This document shows, in pieces, positions 33,814 to 43,512 of a stretch of DNA of 64,000 nt (the first letter of the stretch is position 1; every line of letters starts with the position of its first letter). The position numbers and the translations under genes are program-made. The notes below the pieces were generated by a model, which saw only the letters and a list, made by a program, of their open reading frames with translations, was not told the origin of the DNA and searched no databases. Source of the stretch: Rhodocista pekingensis (lineage in GTDB: Bacteria; Pseudomonadota; Alphaproteobacteria; Azospirillales; Azospirillaceae); the NCBI RefSeq assembly GCF_042665545.1, contig NZ_JBHTCM010000004.1:434001-498000 (forward strand), given 5' to 3'.

Positions 33814-35019
33814 TCAGCCCCGGGACCGTTCTGGTCCCTGCCGTTGCCGATCCGCGATCACGCGCTTCGTGATGACGTTCAGCACCGCTTCGGCTGCGCG
33901 CCGGCTGGGCGGCACGTCCCCCTGCCCCAGCCAGCGGGCCACCTCCGTCACACCGTCGATCTGTTCCTGCCGGGCCGACGGCTCGTTCAGCAGCCGGTCC
34001 ACGGCCAGCGCCAGCCGGTCGGGCGTGCAGTCCTGCTGCAACAGTTCCGGCACCAGCGGCCGGTCCAGCATGATGTTGACCAGGTTGACATAGCGGACCC
34101 GGATGAAGCGCCGGTAGAGCGCGTGGCTGAGGGGGTGGATGCGGTAGGCGATGACGGCGGGCACCCGGGCCAGCGCCAGTTCCAGCGCCACCGTGCCCGA
34201 CGCGGCCAGGGCCGCCGTGCTGGCCGCGAAGGCATCGTACTTGTCGGCGTCGCCCAGGATCGTGATCGCCGGCACGGGCCAGGCCTGCACCGCCTCGGCC
34301 ACGGTCTCCGCGACGCCGGGCACCGTCGGCACGACGACCTGGAGGTCCGGATAGCGCGATGCCAGGATCTCCAGGGTCGCCCCGAAGTCCGGCAGCAGCT
34401 TCGTCACCTCGCTGCGCCGGCTGCCCGGCAGCACGGTCAGCACGGTGGCGTCCGGACGGATGCCGTGGCGGCGCCGGAACCGCTCGCCGTCGCCGGCGTC
34501 CGCGCCCGATTCCACCACCGGATGCCCGACGAAGGTACAGGGCAGTCCGACTGCCTCGAAATAGGGCGGCTCGAAGGGCAGCAGCGCCAGCAGATGGTCC
34601 AGGAACTTCGCCACCTTGCGCGCCCGCCCGGGCCGCCAGGCCCAGACGGTGGGGGCGACGTAGTGGATCAGCGGCATCCGCGCCCCGGCCGAGCGCAGCC
34701 GCTGCTCAACGCGGAAGCAGAAATCGGGCGCGTCGATGGACACCACGGCATCCGGCGTCCGTTCCAGCAGCGCCTTCGTCGTCTGGTCCAGGCGCTTCAG
34801 CACCGTGGGCAGGCGCGGCAGCAGCTCCGCCAGCCCGAACAGGGCCAGATCCTCCATCGGGAACAGGCTCTGGAGCCCCTGCTCCGTCATCCGCGGCCCG
34901 CCGACGCCGGCGAATTCGACATGGCCCTCCATGGCCTCGCGCAGCGCGGCCATCAGGCGTCCGCCCAGCACGTCGCCGGACGGTTCGCCCGCGATGAGGA
35001 AGATCAACAGCGGCTTCAC
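33814..35019 (-). CDS. lpxB: lipid-A-disaccharide synthase
   Basis: Glycosyltransferase that joins lipid X to UDP-2,3-diacylglucosamine to form the lipid A disaccharide. It has 401 residues with LIAGEPSGDVLGGRLMAAL at the start, GVGGPRMTEQG, the VSIDAPDFCFR block, HYVAPTVWAWRPGRA, and LPGSRRSEV. It starts inside the last codons of lpxI (4-base overlap) and is the last gene of the rpsB-to-lpxB array. A short hairpin at 33822-33838 overlaps its final codons. Confidence 0.97.
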   Translation of the reverse strand: MKPLLIFLIAGEPSGDVLGGRLMAALREAMEGHVEFAGVGGPRMTEQGLQSLFPMEDLALFGLAELLPRLPTVLKRLDQTTKALLERTPDAVVSIDAPDFCFRVEQRLRSAGARMPLIHYVAPTVWAWRPGRARKVAKFLDHLLALLPFEPPYFEAVGLPCTFVGHPVVESGADAGDGERFRRRHGIRPDATVLTVLPGSRRSEVTKLLPDFGATLEILASRYPDLQVVVPTVPGVAETVAEAVQAWPVPAITILGDADKYDAFAASTAALAASGTVALELALARVPAVIAYRIHPLSHALYRRFIRVRYVNLVNIMLDRPLVPELLQQDCTPDRLALAVDRLLNEPSARQEQIDGVTEVARWLGQGDVPPSRRAAEAVLNVITKRVIADRQRQGPERSRG

Positions 35020-35852
35020 GGGCTCTCCTCTGCGTCGGCGGGGATGCCGACGACGAACAGCCCGGCCGCATCGGCCGCACGGGCGACCTGATCGCGCCCC
35101 AGAAGGATCGCGCTCCCGGCCTCCGCGGCGATGCCGGCGAACCCGGCGCGGGCCGCCCGCGCCACGGTCTCCGTCCCGATCGTCGGCAGATCGAGGCGCC
35201 TATCCTGCTGGGGTTTGCGGACCTTGACCAGAACCGGCCCGCGCCCCTTCCGCTTCAAGTCGCCGCAGCGGTCGATCAGGGCGTCGGTCCCCTCGATCGC
35301 CTCAACCCCCAGCACGATGCCCTGCTGCACCACCACCGCCTGACCGACATCCAGGCGGCCGAGCGTGCGGGCCACGGCGACGCCGCGCCCGATATCGTCC
35401 CGGCAGTCGTCAGCGGCGTCGAGACCGCCGACCGGGCCGGCCGGCATCAGCAGGTCCGCCATCAGGTCCGGTACGCCGACGACGCGGAATCCCTCCGCCT
35501 CCAGAACAGCGGCGACGGCACGCAGCAGCCCGTCGTCACCGAGTGCCAGGGCGCCGACGCGGGCCAGGATCTGCGCCGCCTTCCAGTCGGGACGCAGTTC
35601 GGCGAGCGAGGGCCGGCGGACGCGGCCCGCCAGGGCGATGTCGCCCACGCCCGCCTTACGCAGATGGTCGAGAATGGCGCCGACCGCCCCCATGCGGAAC
35701 CAGACGGCCGGCAGGTCGGGCGGCAGACGGTCGGGTTCCGCCTGCCCCTCCAGCGCCACCAGCACCACGTCCCGACCGGCGCTACGGCAGGTTTCCGCAA
35801 GGCGGCCCGGCAGGTCGCCGCCGCCCGCGAGGATGGCCAGCCGGGGCGCCAT
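35016..35852 (-). CDS. lpxI: UDP-2,3-diacylglucosamine pyrophosphatase LpxI
   Basis: A 278-residue DUF1009/LpxI protein, the alphaproteobacterial replacement for LpxH; it cleaves UDP-diacylglucosamine to lipid X. It begins with MAPRLAILAGGGDLPGRLAE, continues with VWFRMGAVGAILDHL, the catalytic-domain VVVQQGIVLGVEAIEGTDAL, and VKVRKPQQDRRLDLPTIG. It lies between lpxA and lpxB, overlapping lpxB by four bases. Confidence 0.95.
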   Translation of the reverse strand: MAPRLAILAGGGDLPGRLAETCRSAGRDVVLVALEGQAEPDRLPPDLPAVWFRMGAVGAILDHLRKAGVGDIALAGRVRRPSLAELRPDWKAAQILARVGALALGDDGLLRAVAAVLEAEGFRVVGVPDLMADLLMPAGPVGGLDAADDCRDDIGRGVAVARTLGRLDVGQAVVVQQGIVLGVEAIEGTDALIDRCGDLKRKGRGPVLVKVRKPQQDRRLDLPTIGTETVARAARAGFAGIAAEAGSAILLGRDQVARAADAAGLFVVGIPADAEESP

Positions 35853-35857
35853 GCCGG

Positions 35858-36646
35858 TCAGCGCGGCAGCGTCAGCGCGCGATGGGTCCGCTCGTCCAGG
35901 AAGCCCAGAATCTCGGAGACGAGACGGCTGTCCGGGAAGGAGCCGGCGACCTGTTCCCGCCGCTCCGCGAGGGTGCGCTCACCGCTGAACAGTTGCCGGA
36001 AGGCGGTACGCAGGGCGGCCACCTCCTCTTTCGGGAAGCCCCGCCGCTCCAGGCCGACGAGGTTCAGCCCGGCCAGATGGCCTCGCTCGCCCTTGACGAG
36101 ACCGAAGGGGATCACGTCCGCCTCCACGCCGGTCATGCCGCCGATCATGGCGTGCGCACCGATGCGGACGAACTGGTGGACGGCCGACAGGCCGCCGAGC
36201 ACGACGAAGTCGCCCACGACGACATGGCCGCCCAGGGTGGCGTTGTTGGCGAAGATCACGCCGTCACCGACCCGGCAGTCGTGCCCGACATGGACGCCGA
36301 CCATGAACAGCCCGCCGTCCCCGACCGAGGTCAGCATGCCGCCGCCCTCCGTCCCCGGGTTCATGGTGACATGCTCGCGGATACGGTTGTTCCGGCCGAT
36401 CACCAGTTCCGACGGTTCGCCCTTGTACTTCAGATCCTGCGGCGGATGGCCCAGCGACGCGAAGGGGAAGACGACCGTCCCCTCGCCGATCCGGGTCCGC
36501 CCCTCGACCACGACGTGGGAGTGCAGCGTCACCCGGTCGCCCAGTTCGACGGCCGGGCCGACCACGCAGAAGGGACCGATGAACACGCCTTCGCCCAGCC
36601 GGGCGGCCGGGTCCACGACGGCGGTCGGATGGATGGAAGTCGCCAT
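35858..36646 (-). CDS. lpxA: UDP-N-acetylglucosamine acyltransferase
   Basis: First enzyme of lipid A synthesis; acylates UDP-GlcNAc at the 3-OH with an acyl-ACP. The 262-residue left-handed beta-helix protein starts SIHPTAVVDPAARLGEGVFI with repeating hexapeptides. It has the catalytic His in FMVGVHVGHDCRVG, and a C-terminal helical region with FSGERTLAERRE. Between fabZ and lpxI. Confidence 0.97.
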   Translation of the reverse strand: MATSIHPTAVVDPAARLGEGVFIGPFCVVGPAVELGDRVTLHSHVVVEGRTRIGEGTVVFPFASLGHPPQDLKYKGEPSELVIGRNNRIREHVTMNPGTEGGGMLTSVGDGGLFMVGVHVGHDCRVGDGVIFANNATLGGHVVVGDFVVLGGLSAVHQFVRIGAHAMIGGMTGVEADVIPFGLVKGERGHLAGLNLVGLERRGFPKEEVAALRTAFRQLFSGERTLAERREQVAGSFPDSRLVSEILGFLDERTHRALTLPR

Positions 36647-36653
36647 GGGGTGG

Positions 36654-37139
36654 TCAGTTGTCCATCACGATCATCGCGGCATAGACCGCCTCGGCGCAGA
36701 GCGTGCCATCGACCCAGGCCTCGCCACGGAAGCGCCAGACATTGCGGCGGTTCTGCTGCTTCTGCACCTTGATCTCGATGCGGTCGCCCGGAACGATCGG
36801 GCGCCGGAAGCGGGCCTCGTCAATCGTCATGAAATAGACCAGCCGGCCCTCGGCGGATTCGCCGAGCGAGTGCATCACCAGCACGGCCGAGGTCTGGGCC
36901 ATGGCCTCCACGATCATCACGCCCGGCATCACCGGCCGGGCCGGGAAATGGCCGGTGAAGAACGGCTCGTTGATGGTGACGTTCTTGATGCCCGTGCAGC
37001 TCTCGCCCGTGACGATGTCCACGACCTTGTCGATCAGGAGCATGGGATAGCGGTGCGGGATCATCTGCATGATCCGCAGAATATCCAGCTCCGTCACGGT
37101 CTGCTGCGCTGGTGTCTTGTTCTCAGCCGTTGCGTCCAT
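36654..37139 (-). CDS. fabZ: 3-hydroxyacyl-ACP dehydratase FabZ
   Basis: Dehydratase of fatty acid elongation, which competes with LpxA for hydroxyacyl-ACP. The start at 37139 (MDATAENKTPAQQTVTEL) gives 161 residues and overlaps lpxD by 17 bases; the longer frame start at 37238 lies entirely in lpxD and is rejected. The hotdog fold shows LRIMQMIPHRYPMLLIDKV, the catalytic His in GHFPARPVMPGVMIVEAMAQ, and FRRPIVPGDRI. Confidence 0.95.
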   Translation of the reverse strand: MDATAENKTPAQQTVTELDILRIMQMIPHRYPMLLIDKVVDIVTGESCTGIKNVTINEPFFTGHFPARPVMPGVMIVEAMAQTSAVLVMHSLGESAEGRLVYFMTIDEARFRRPIVPGDRIEIKVQKQQNRRNVWRFRGEAWVDGTLCAEAVYAAMIVMDN

Positions 37140-38166
37140 TGTCCTCGTCACCCCTTCCGCGGACCAGCCGCCCCAGCATTGCCACCTGCCGCAGCCATTG
37201 GCGCATGGGAACGGCGGGCGATCCACCAACCTGCTCACCGGGCGCCACGTCGCGCATCACCCCGCTCTGGGCGGCGATCCGGGCGCCGGCGCCGATCTTG
37301 AGATGGCCCGTGATGCCCGCCTGGGCCGCCAGGATCACATGGTGGTCGAGCTTCGTGCTGCCCGAAATACCGGCCTGGGCGACGACAACGCAGCCCGGGC
37401 CGAGGTGGACGTTGTGCCCGATCTGGACCAGATTATCAATCATGCACCCCCGGCTGATGACCGTGTCCGGACCGGCGCCGCGGTCGATCGTGACGTTGGC
37501 GCCGATCTCCACGTCATCCTCGACGAGGACGCGGCCGAGCTGCGGCACGCGGACATGGCCGGCCGCATCCATGGCGAAACCGAAGCCGTCCTGGCCGATA
37601 CGGACGCCGGGATAGATCACCACCCGGTTGCCGATCTCGCAGTGGCTGAGGGAGGCGCAGGCGCCGACGGTGGTGCCGTCGCCGATCCGCACATTGCGGC
37701 CGATCACCGCATTCGGACCGATCCGGCAGCCATTGCCGATCTCCGCCCCCACCTCGATGACGGCGCCGGGGGCGACCTCGGTCCCCTCGCCCACCCGGGC
37801 GGTCGGGTGCAGATGCGCGCCCGGGGAGACGCCGCCCTCCGCCGCCGGGGCCGGATAGAAAGCCTGGGCGCAGAGCGCATAGGCCCGGTACGGTTTGCGG
37901 CTCAGCAGCAGGGCCGTGCCCGTCGGCGCCCGGCCGGCCAGGTCGGGATGTACGACGCAGGCGCCGGCGCCGGTCCGCGCGAAGGCGTCGGCATATTTCC
38001 GGTTGTCCAGGAAGCTGAGCTGCTCCGGCCCCGCCGAATCCAGCGGGGCGACGTCGTGCAGCAGCAACGCCGGATCGGCGCCCGGCGCGATCTCGGCACC
38101 GGACAGGTCGGCGAGCTGGGCGAGGCTGAACGGCCCCGCCCGGCGGAAGAAACGTGGATCGGCCAT
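37123..38166 (-). CDS. lpxD: UDP-3-O-(3-hydroxyacyl)glucosamine N-acyltransferase
   Basis: Third lipid A enzyme; N-acylates UDP-3-O-acylglucosamine. It has 347 residues with an N-terminal uridine-binding domain at about 1-110 (DPRFFRRAGPFSLAQLADL). A left-handed beta-helix of hexapeptides follows (HPTARVGEGTEVAPGAVIEV). The active-site His is in the region TIDRGAGPDTVISRGCMIDN. A C-terminal helix with VMRDVAPGEQVGGSPAVPM ends the protein. It lies between the skp-like gene and fabZ. Confidence 0.97.
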   Translation of the reverse strand: MADPRFFRRAGPFSLAQLADLSGAEIAPGADPALLLHDVAPLDSAGPEQLSFLDNRKYADAFARTGAGACVVHPDLAGRAPTGTALLLSRKPYRAYALCAQAFYPAPAAEGGVSPGAHLHPTARVGEGTEVAPGAVIEVGAEIGNGCRIGPNAVIGRNVRIGDGTTVGACASLSHCEIGNRVVIYPGVRIGQDGFGFAMDAAGHVRVPQLGRVLVEDDVEIGANVTIDRGAGPDTVISRGCMIDNLVQIGHNVHLGPGCVVVAQAGISGSTKLDHHVILAAQAGITGHLKIGAGARIAAQSGVMRDVAPGEQVGGSPAVPMRQWLRQVAMLGRLVRGRGDEDNGRNG

Positions 38167-38171
38167 GATCC

Positions 38172-38786
38172 CTACTTCGGCAGGACGACCGTGACCTGCG
38201 GCAGCCGCGCATTCAGCCGTTGCAGGACCACATCGGTCAGGTCAAGGGACGGATCTCCCCGATAAAGCACCGCTTCCCGATGCAGCACAAGGACGATGCC
38301 GCGCTCCTTGGCGACATCCCGGACCACCTGGCCCAGCATGTCCAGGAGCTTCTCCTTCGCGTCGTTCAGCGCCGTGTCCAGGATGCGGGCGCGTTCCTGC
38401 GCGTGCTGGCGGGACTCCGCGACCTCCTGCTCGAACTGCTTGCGGGCGCGGTCGAACTCCTCGGCGCTCTGGGTCTGACGCTGCTTCGCCAGGTCCTGTT
38501 CCAGGCTGCGCAGGCGGGTGATCTGGGCATTCATCTCCGCCTGGAAATCCTGCTGCAAGGCGGTGAGCTGCTGCTGGATGCTGCGCCAGGCGCTGGATGC
38601 GGAGAGCAGACCCTGCGCGTCCACGATGGCGATGGTCGGCTGCGGCTGCCCTTCGGCCGCCGGGCCGACCGGATGCGCCACCGACGGCGGCGTGGTCGGC
38701 GCCTGTTCCTGCGCGTCCGCGGCGCCGGGCAAGCCGACGCCGGCCCAGAGCGCCGCGGCAAGAACGATCAGGCCGCGACCGTGCAT
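38172..38786 (-). CDS. skp: OmpH/Skp family periplasmic chaperone
   Basis: A 204-residue secreted coiled-coil protein that shields unfolded outer-membrane proteins in the periplasm. It has a signal peptide at 1-25 ending ADA|QE, and the family start TIAIVDAQGLLSASSAW. A Gln/Glu/Arg-rich helix follows at about 70-155 (LRSLEQDLAKQRQTQSAEEF), then the C-terminal domain. It sits directly downstream of bamA, as is usual. Confidence 0.92.
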   Translation of the reverse strand: MHGRGLIVLAAALWAGVGLPGAADAQEQAPTTPPSVAHPVGPAAEGQPQPTIAIVDAQGLLSASSAWRSIQQQLTALQQDFQAEMNAQITRLRSLEQDLAKQRQTQSAEEFDRARKQFEQEVAESRQHAQERARILDTALNDAKEKLLDMLGQVVRDVAKERGIVLVLHREAVLYRGDPSLDLTDVVLQRLNARLPQVTVVLPK

Positions 38787-38797
38787 CGGCCTTCCCC

Positions 38798-41131
38798 TCA
38801 GAAGCGGGTGCCGAAGCTGAAGCGGAACTGCTCCGTCCGGTCGTAGTCCTCCTTGACCAGCGGCATGGCCAGATCGATACGGATCGGGCCGAAGGGCGAC
38901 TTCCAGGAGAGACCCACACCGATCGAGGCGCGGAGGGCGTCCTCGTCACGGAAAACGTCACTCTTCGTCGGGTCGGTGGGATCGACGTAAGGCTTCAGGC
39001 CGGAATCGCCCAGGGTTCCGGCGTCGGCGAAGGCATGGGCCAGCACGCCCATCTCGTCCGACCCGAGCGGAACCGTCATCTCCAGGCTGGTGCGGGCGAA
39101 CCGCTTGCCGCCCAGGGCATCGTCGTTGCCGTTGGTCAGGTCGCGCGGACCGACGCCGCCCGGCTCGAAGCCGCGCAGCGTATCGCCGCCCAGGAAGAAG
39201 CGATCGTTGATCCGGATGTCCTTGCCCAGCTCCAGGATGTACCCGACCTCGCCGGTCAGAGAGAGCACCCAGTCGGAATAGACGTTCCAGTAGTTGGCGG
39301 CGGACAGTCGGTTGCGCAGGTAACGGACGCTGCCGCCCAGGCCGGCGAACTCGTTGGAGAGCGAGATGAAGTAGCCGTCGGTCGGGCGCAGGCGGCTGTT
39401 CCGGGCGTCATAGAACAGAAGCTGCTCGATCGAGGAGGTCGTCGTCGTACCGGCCTGATCCCGGATGAAGCGGGAGGCGTAGATCGAGACGTTCTCGATG
39501 GAGTTCTGCGACAGGGTGTACTGGAAGCGCTGGCGCAGGCGGTCCGACAGGGGATAGCCGGCGCGCAGCACGATACCCGTGCTCTCCAGGTCGTAGGTGA
39601 TGGTGTCGCGGTCGTCGCGGACGACGCGGAACAGGTCCACGCCGACGGCAAGGTCGCGCTCCATGAAGTACGGCTCGGTGAAGCTGACGTCGAATTCCTG
39701 GCTGCGGGTCGACAGCATCGTCGAGAAGCGCAGATCCTGGCCGCGACCCAGCAGGTTGCGCTCACGGATGGAGAAGTCCACCAGCGCCCCGTCGGTCGTG
39801 GAGTAGCCGGCGCCGAGCTGGATTTCGCCGGTCGGCTGTTCCGACACCTCGACGGTGATGACCGACTGGTCGGGCGTGCTGCCCTCCTTCGGTTCGACCG
39901 TCACCTCCTCGAAGAAGCCCAGATCCTTGATGCGCTGTTCGGACCGGCGGACGCGGGTGATGCTGAACGGATCGCCTTCGGCCAGCAGCATCTCGCGCCG
40001 GATCACGCGGTCCAGCGTGCGCACGTTGCCGTTGATGTCGATACGCTCGACGAAGACACGCGGGCTCTGGTTGATTTCGAAGAGGAGGTCGATCGTGCCC
40101 TCCTCCTCATTGCGTTGCAGCAGCGGATCGACCTCGACAAAGGCGTACTGGAGATCGCCCAGCGCGTCGCTCAGCAGGTTGATGCTGCTCTCCACGCGGT
40201 CTGCATCGTACCAGTCGCCGGTCTGGGCAAGGATGAACGGGCGCAGCAGCTCGCCGTCCAGATCCTTGATGTCGCTCTGGATCTTGATCTCGCCGAACTT
40301 GTACCGCTTGCCCTCGTCCACGGTCATCGTGATGAAGAAGTCTTCGCGGTCCGGCGTCAGCTCGGCCACCATCGACAGCACGCGGAAGTCGGCATAGCCG
40401 TTGCGCAGGTAGTGCCGGCGGATCTGCTCGCGGTCGTAGTTCAGGCGATCGGGATCATAGGTGTCGTTGCTGCTCAGGAACCGCCACCAGCGCGATTCCT
40501 TGGTCAGCATGATGTCGCGCAGGTCGGTATCGTCGAAGATGTTGTTGTTGATGAAGTTGATCCGCTGCACGCCGGTCAGCGGGCCTTCATCGATCTCGAA
40601 GATCAGGTCGACGCGGTTCTGTTCGAGCTGGACGATCTTGGGCTCCACGCGCGCCGCGAAGCGGCCGCTGCGCCGATAGATCTCCAGAATGCGCTGCACG
40701 TCGTTCTGCACGCGGGTCCGGGTATAGACCACGCGGGGACGGAGCTGCACCTCGGCCACCAGATCGTCGGTCTTGACCCGACGGTTCCCCTCGAAGGCGA
40801 CCCGGTTGATGATGGGGTTCTCGACCACGTTGACGACCAGGGTCCCGCCCTCACGGCGCAGCGTGACGTCGGCGAACAGGCCGGTGGCAAAGAGGGATTT
40901 CAACGATTCGTCAATGCGCTCGGCATTGAACGGATCGCCGGTCTGCACGGTCAGGTAGGACCGTACCGTCGCTGCCTCGATGCGCTGCGTCCCCTCGATC
41001 CGGATTTCCCGGACGGTGCCGCCGCTGAAGGCTTCCTGGGCGAAAGCCCCTGCCGTGAGCGCAAGGACGGAAGTTGCGGTGGTGCTGCCGATCAGCAGGC
41101 ACGCGGCCGCGACCCTCGAAACCAAACCCAA
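38798..41131 (-). CDS. bamA: outer membrane protein assembly factor BamA
   Basis: Central pore of the outer-membrane insertion machine; 777 residues. It has a signal sequence ending AFA|QE at about 32, five POTRA repeats at about 38-430 (SGGTVREIRIEGTQRIEAAT begins the first), and a 16-strand barrel. The barrel has the lid-loop hallmark GGDTLRGFEPGGVGPRD, and it ends with the aromatic Phe of an outer-membrane protein (FSFGTRF). Between rseP and skp. Confidence 0.98.
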   Translation of the reverse strand: MGLVSRVAAACLLIGSTTATSVLALTAGAFAQEAFSGGTVREIRIEGTQRIEAATVRSYLTVQTGDPFNAERIDESLKSLFATGLFADVTLRREGGTLVVNVVENPIINRVAFEGNRRVKTDDLVAEVQLRPRVVYTRTRVQNDVQRILEIYRRSGRFAARVEPKIVQLEQNRVDLIFEIDEGPLTGVQRINFINNNIFDDTDLRDIMLTKESRWWRFLSSNDTYDPDRLNYDREQIRRHYLRNGYADFRVLSMVAELTPDREDFFITMTVDEGKRYKFGEIKIQSDIKDLDGELLRPFILAQTGDWYDADRVESSINLLSDALGDLQYAFVEVDPLLQRNEEEGTIDLLFEINQSPRVFVERIDINGNVRTLDRVIRREMLLAEGDPFSITRVRRSEQRIKDLGFFEEVTVEPKEGSTPDQSVITVEVSEQPTGEIQLGAGYSTTDGALVDFSIRERNLLGRGQDLRFSTMLSTRSQEFDVSFTEPYFMERDLAVGVDLFRVVRDDRDTITYDLESTGIVLRAGYPLSDRLRQRFQYTLSQNSIENVSIYASRFIRDQAGTTTTSSIEQLLFYDARNSRLRPTDGYFISLSNEFAGLGGSVRYLRNRLSAANYWNVYSDWVLSLTGEVGYILELGKDIRINDRFFLGGDTLRGFEPGGVGPRDLTNGNDDALGGKRFARTSLEMTVPLGSDEMGVLAHAFADAGTLGDSGLKPYVDPTDPTKSDVFRDEDALRASIGVGLSWKSPFGPIRIDLAMPLVKEDYDRTEQFRFSFGTRF

Positions 41132-41149
41132 GTGTTCCCCCGGTATCGG

Positions 41150-42283
41150 CTAGGAAAGAACGTCCACGAAGAACTGGACCACGCGTAGATGGACGAGATC
41201 GTTCCACGTGGCGAACACCATCAGCGTTAGTACCAAAGCCAGGCCGATCCGGAAACCATATTCCTGGGCGCGTTCTCCCAGGGGGCGGCCCCGGACGGCT
41301 TCAATGCCATAGAACAACAGGTGGCCACCGTCCAGCATCGGAATCGGGAACAGGTTGATCAGTCCAAGGTTGATGGACAGGATCGCCACGAACCAGACCA
41401 GGGCCACGAAGCCGGTCTGGGCCACCTCCCCCGACATCTGGGCGATGCGCAGCGGCCCGCCCAGCTCGTCCGTGCCACGGGTGCCGCTGATCATCTGGCC
41501 CACGGCCTTCAAGGTGCCGAGGGTCAGCGACAGCGTCTCCTTGCCGGCGTACCAGACGGCGGACAGCGGATCGCGCTTCTTGAACTCGTCGGCCCCGCGC
41601 AGCACGCCGATGCGGCCGATCGTGTGGGTGTTGCCGAAGCGGTCTTCGACCTCCACGCTGCGCGGGGTGACCGTGAGCGGCACCTCCGCACCGTCGCGCT
41701 GCACGACCAACGCCAGCGGCCGGCCCGGATACTGCACGACGAGCTGGGTGATGTCCTCGAACCGCTCGATCGTCTGACCGTCGATGCTGAGGACCCGGTC
41801 GCCCGACAGCAGCCCCGCCTCGGCGGCGGCGCCGTCGGGGTTCACCTCCTCGATCACGGGCGCCGTGAAGGGCTGGCCGTAGACGGTGAAGAGGAGAGCG
41901 AGCGCCACGATGGCGAAGGCGAAGTTGGCCGCCGGCCCGGCAGCCACGATGGCTGCCCGGCTTCCCAGGCTCTGGTGGTAGAAGGACCGCGCCCTCTCCT
42001 CCGGCGGCAGGTCGTCCAGCCGGAAATCCGGGCGGCTCGCCGCATCGGCGTCCCCGAACATCTTGACGTAGCCGCCCAGGGGGATGGCGCTGAACTTCCA
42101 GCGCGTCCCGGCCCGGTCGTTGAAACCGAACAGCTCCGGCCCGAAGCCGATCGAGAAGACCTCCACCCGGACCCCGTTGCGGCGGGCCACCCAGTAGTGG
42201 CCCAGCTCGTGGACGAAGACCAGCACGGTCAGGACGACCAGGAAGACGACCCCGTAATTCCAGACGTATCCGACCGCATCCAT
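41150..42283 (-). CDS. rseP: RIP site-2 zinc metalloprotease RseP
   Basis: Intramembrane protease that cuts anti-sigma factors after a first periplasmic cleavage. The 377-residue protein has HELGH at 25-29 in the first membrane helix, a beta-hairpin and one PDZ domain at about 110-200 (IEEVNPDGAAAEAGLLSGDR). The second active-site motif is in LGLINLFPIPMLDGGHLLFY. The single PDZ domain fits the alphaproteobacterial form. Between dxr and bamA. Confidence 0.96.
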   Translation of the reverse strand: MDAVGYVWNYGVVFLVVLTVLVFVHELGHYWVARRNGVRVEVFSIGFGPELFGFNDRAGTRWKFSAIPLGGYVKMFGDADAASRPDFRLDDLPPEERARSFYHQSLGSRAAIVAAGPAANFAFAIVALALLFTVYGQPFTAPVIEEVNPDGAAAEAGLLSGDRVLSIDGQTIERFEDITQLVVQYPGRPLALVVQRDGAEVPLTVTPRSVEVEDRFGNTHTIGRIGVLRGADEFKKRDPLSAVWYAGKETLSLTLGTLKAVGQMISGTRGTDELGGPLRIAQMSGEVAQTGFVALVWFVAILSINLGLINLFPIPMLDGGHLLFYGIEAVRGRPLGERAQEYGFRIGLALVLTLMVFATWNDLVHLRVVQFFVDVLS

Positions 42284-42303
42284 CGATCGTTCTCCTGCCT
42301 CAG

Positions 42304-43512
42304 CTACCGGCTGACCCGCCCCGCCGCGACCATCTCGGACGCGAAGCGGCGGGCATCGGCATCGGCTGTGCGCACATCATCCAGGTCATTGAGCTCAGAA
42401 TGTGGCAGCGATGCGAGCGTCGCCTCGACGACCCGCTCGATGTCCAGGAAGCCGATCCGCTCCTCCAGGAAGGCCTGGACCGCGACCTCGTTCGCCGCGT
42501 TCAGCAGGGTCGGCGCGGCCCCGCCGCACTGGAGCGCGTGCCGCGCCAGCCGCAGCGCCGGGAAGCGCAGCGGGTCCGGTGCCTCGAACTCCAGCCGCGA
42601 CGACCGGATGAGATCCAGGCGCGCGCCGGGCGTGGCGATGCGATCCGGCCAGCCGAGCGCCACGGCGATCGGCGTGCGCATGTCGGGCGTGCCGAGCTGG
42701 GCCAGGACGGAGCCGTCCACATACTCGACCATGCTGTGGACGACCGACTGCGGATGCACCAGAACGTCGATCTGCCCGTCGGGCATGCCGAACAGGTGGC
42801 AGGCCTCGATGATCTCCAGGCCCTTGTTCATCATGCTGGCGCTGTCGACGGAGATCTTGGCCCCCATCGTCCAGTTCGGATGGGCGCACGCCTCCTTCGG
42901 CGTGGCCGCCGCCATGCGCTCGCGCGTCCAGGTGCGGAACGGGCCGCCCGACGCGGTGAGGATCAGGCGGCTGACCGCCGGCCGGCGCTCCGGGTCGAAG
43001 ACCTGGAAGATGGCGCTGTGCTCGCTGTCCACCGGCAGCAGCGTGGCGCCGTGCCGGCGCACCTCCGCCATCAGCAGCTCGCCCGCACAGACGAGGCATT
43101 CCTTGTTGGCGAAGGCGACGATGGCGCCGCGGCGCGCGGCGGCCAGGGTCGGCTCCAGCCCGGCGGCGCCGACGATGGCGGCCATCACCCAGTCCGCCGG
43201 GCGCTGCGCCGCCTCGACCACGGCCGCCGGACCGGCCGCCGCGGCGATGCCGGTGCCGGCCAGCGCGTCCTTCAGGTCGGCGTAGTGGGCCTCATCGGCG
43301 ACGACAGCGACCTCCGGCCGCAGGCGGCGGGCCTGCGCGGCGAGGGCGGCGACGTTGCGGCGGGCCACCAGCGCCACCGTGCGGTAGCGGTCCGGATAGG
43401 CCTCGATCAGTTCGACCGTGTTGCTGCCGACCGATCCGGTCGAGCCCAGCACCGTCACGCTGCGGATTCCATCGCCCCCGGTCGGATGCCGCGGGGTCAC
43501 GCTCACCACCAT
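42304..43512 (-). CDS. dxr: 1-deoxy-D-xylulose 5-phosphate reductoisomerase
   Basis: First committed step of the MEP isoprenoid pathway, using NADPH. It has 402 residues. The NADPH motif is VLGSTGSVGSNTVELI; the substrate and metal blocks include NKECLVCAGELLM and LLPVDSEHSAIFQVF, SRLILTASGGPFRTW, KISVDSASMMNKGLE, and VHPQSVVHSMVEY. The start at 43512 overlaps the end of cdsA by ten bases. The pathway continues with ispDF at 1.2 kb and uppS nearby. Confidence 0.97.
   Translation of the reverse strand: MVVSVTPRHPTGGDGIRSVTVLGSTGSVGSNTVELIEAYPDRYRTVALVARRNVAALAAQARRLRPEVAVVADEAHYADLKDALAGTGIAAAAGPAAVVEAAQRPADWVMAAIVGAAGLEPTLAAARRGAIVAFANKECLVCAGELLMAEVRRHGATLLPVDSEHSAIFQVFDPERRPAVSRLILTASGGPFRTWTRERMAAATPKEACAHPNWTMGAKISVDSASMMNKGLEIIEACHLFGMPDGQIDVLVHPQSVVHSMVEYVDGSVLAQLGTPDMRTPIAVALGWPDRIATPGARLDLIRSSRLEFEAPDPLRFPALRLARHALQCGGAAPTLLNAANEVAVQAFLEERIGFLDIERVVEATLASLPHSELNDLDDVRTADADARRFASEMVAAGRVSR

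Noticed and set aside
33822..33838. Short hairpin GGGACC-GGTCCC at the end of lpxB
   Set aside because: It has only six pairs and overlaps the last codons of lpxB with no U-tract, so I do not list it as a terminator.
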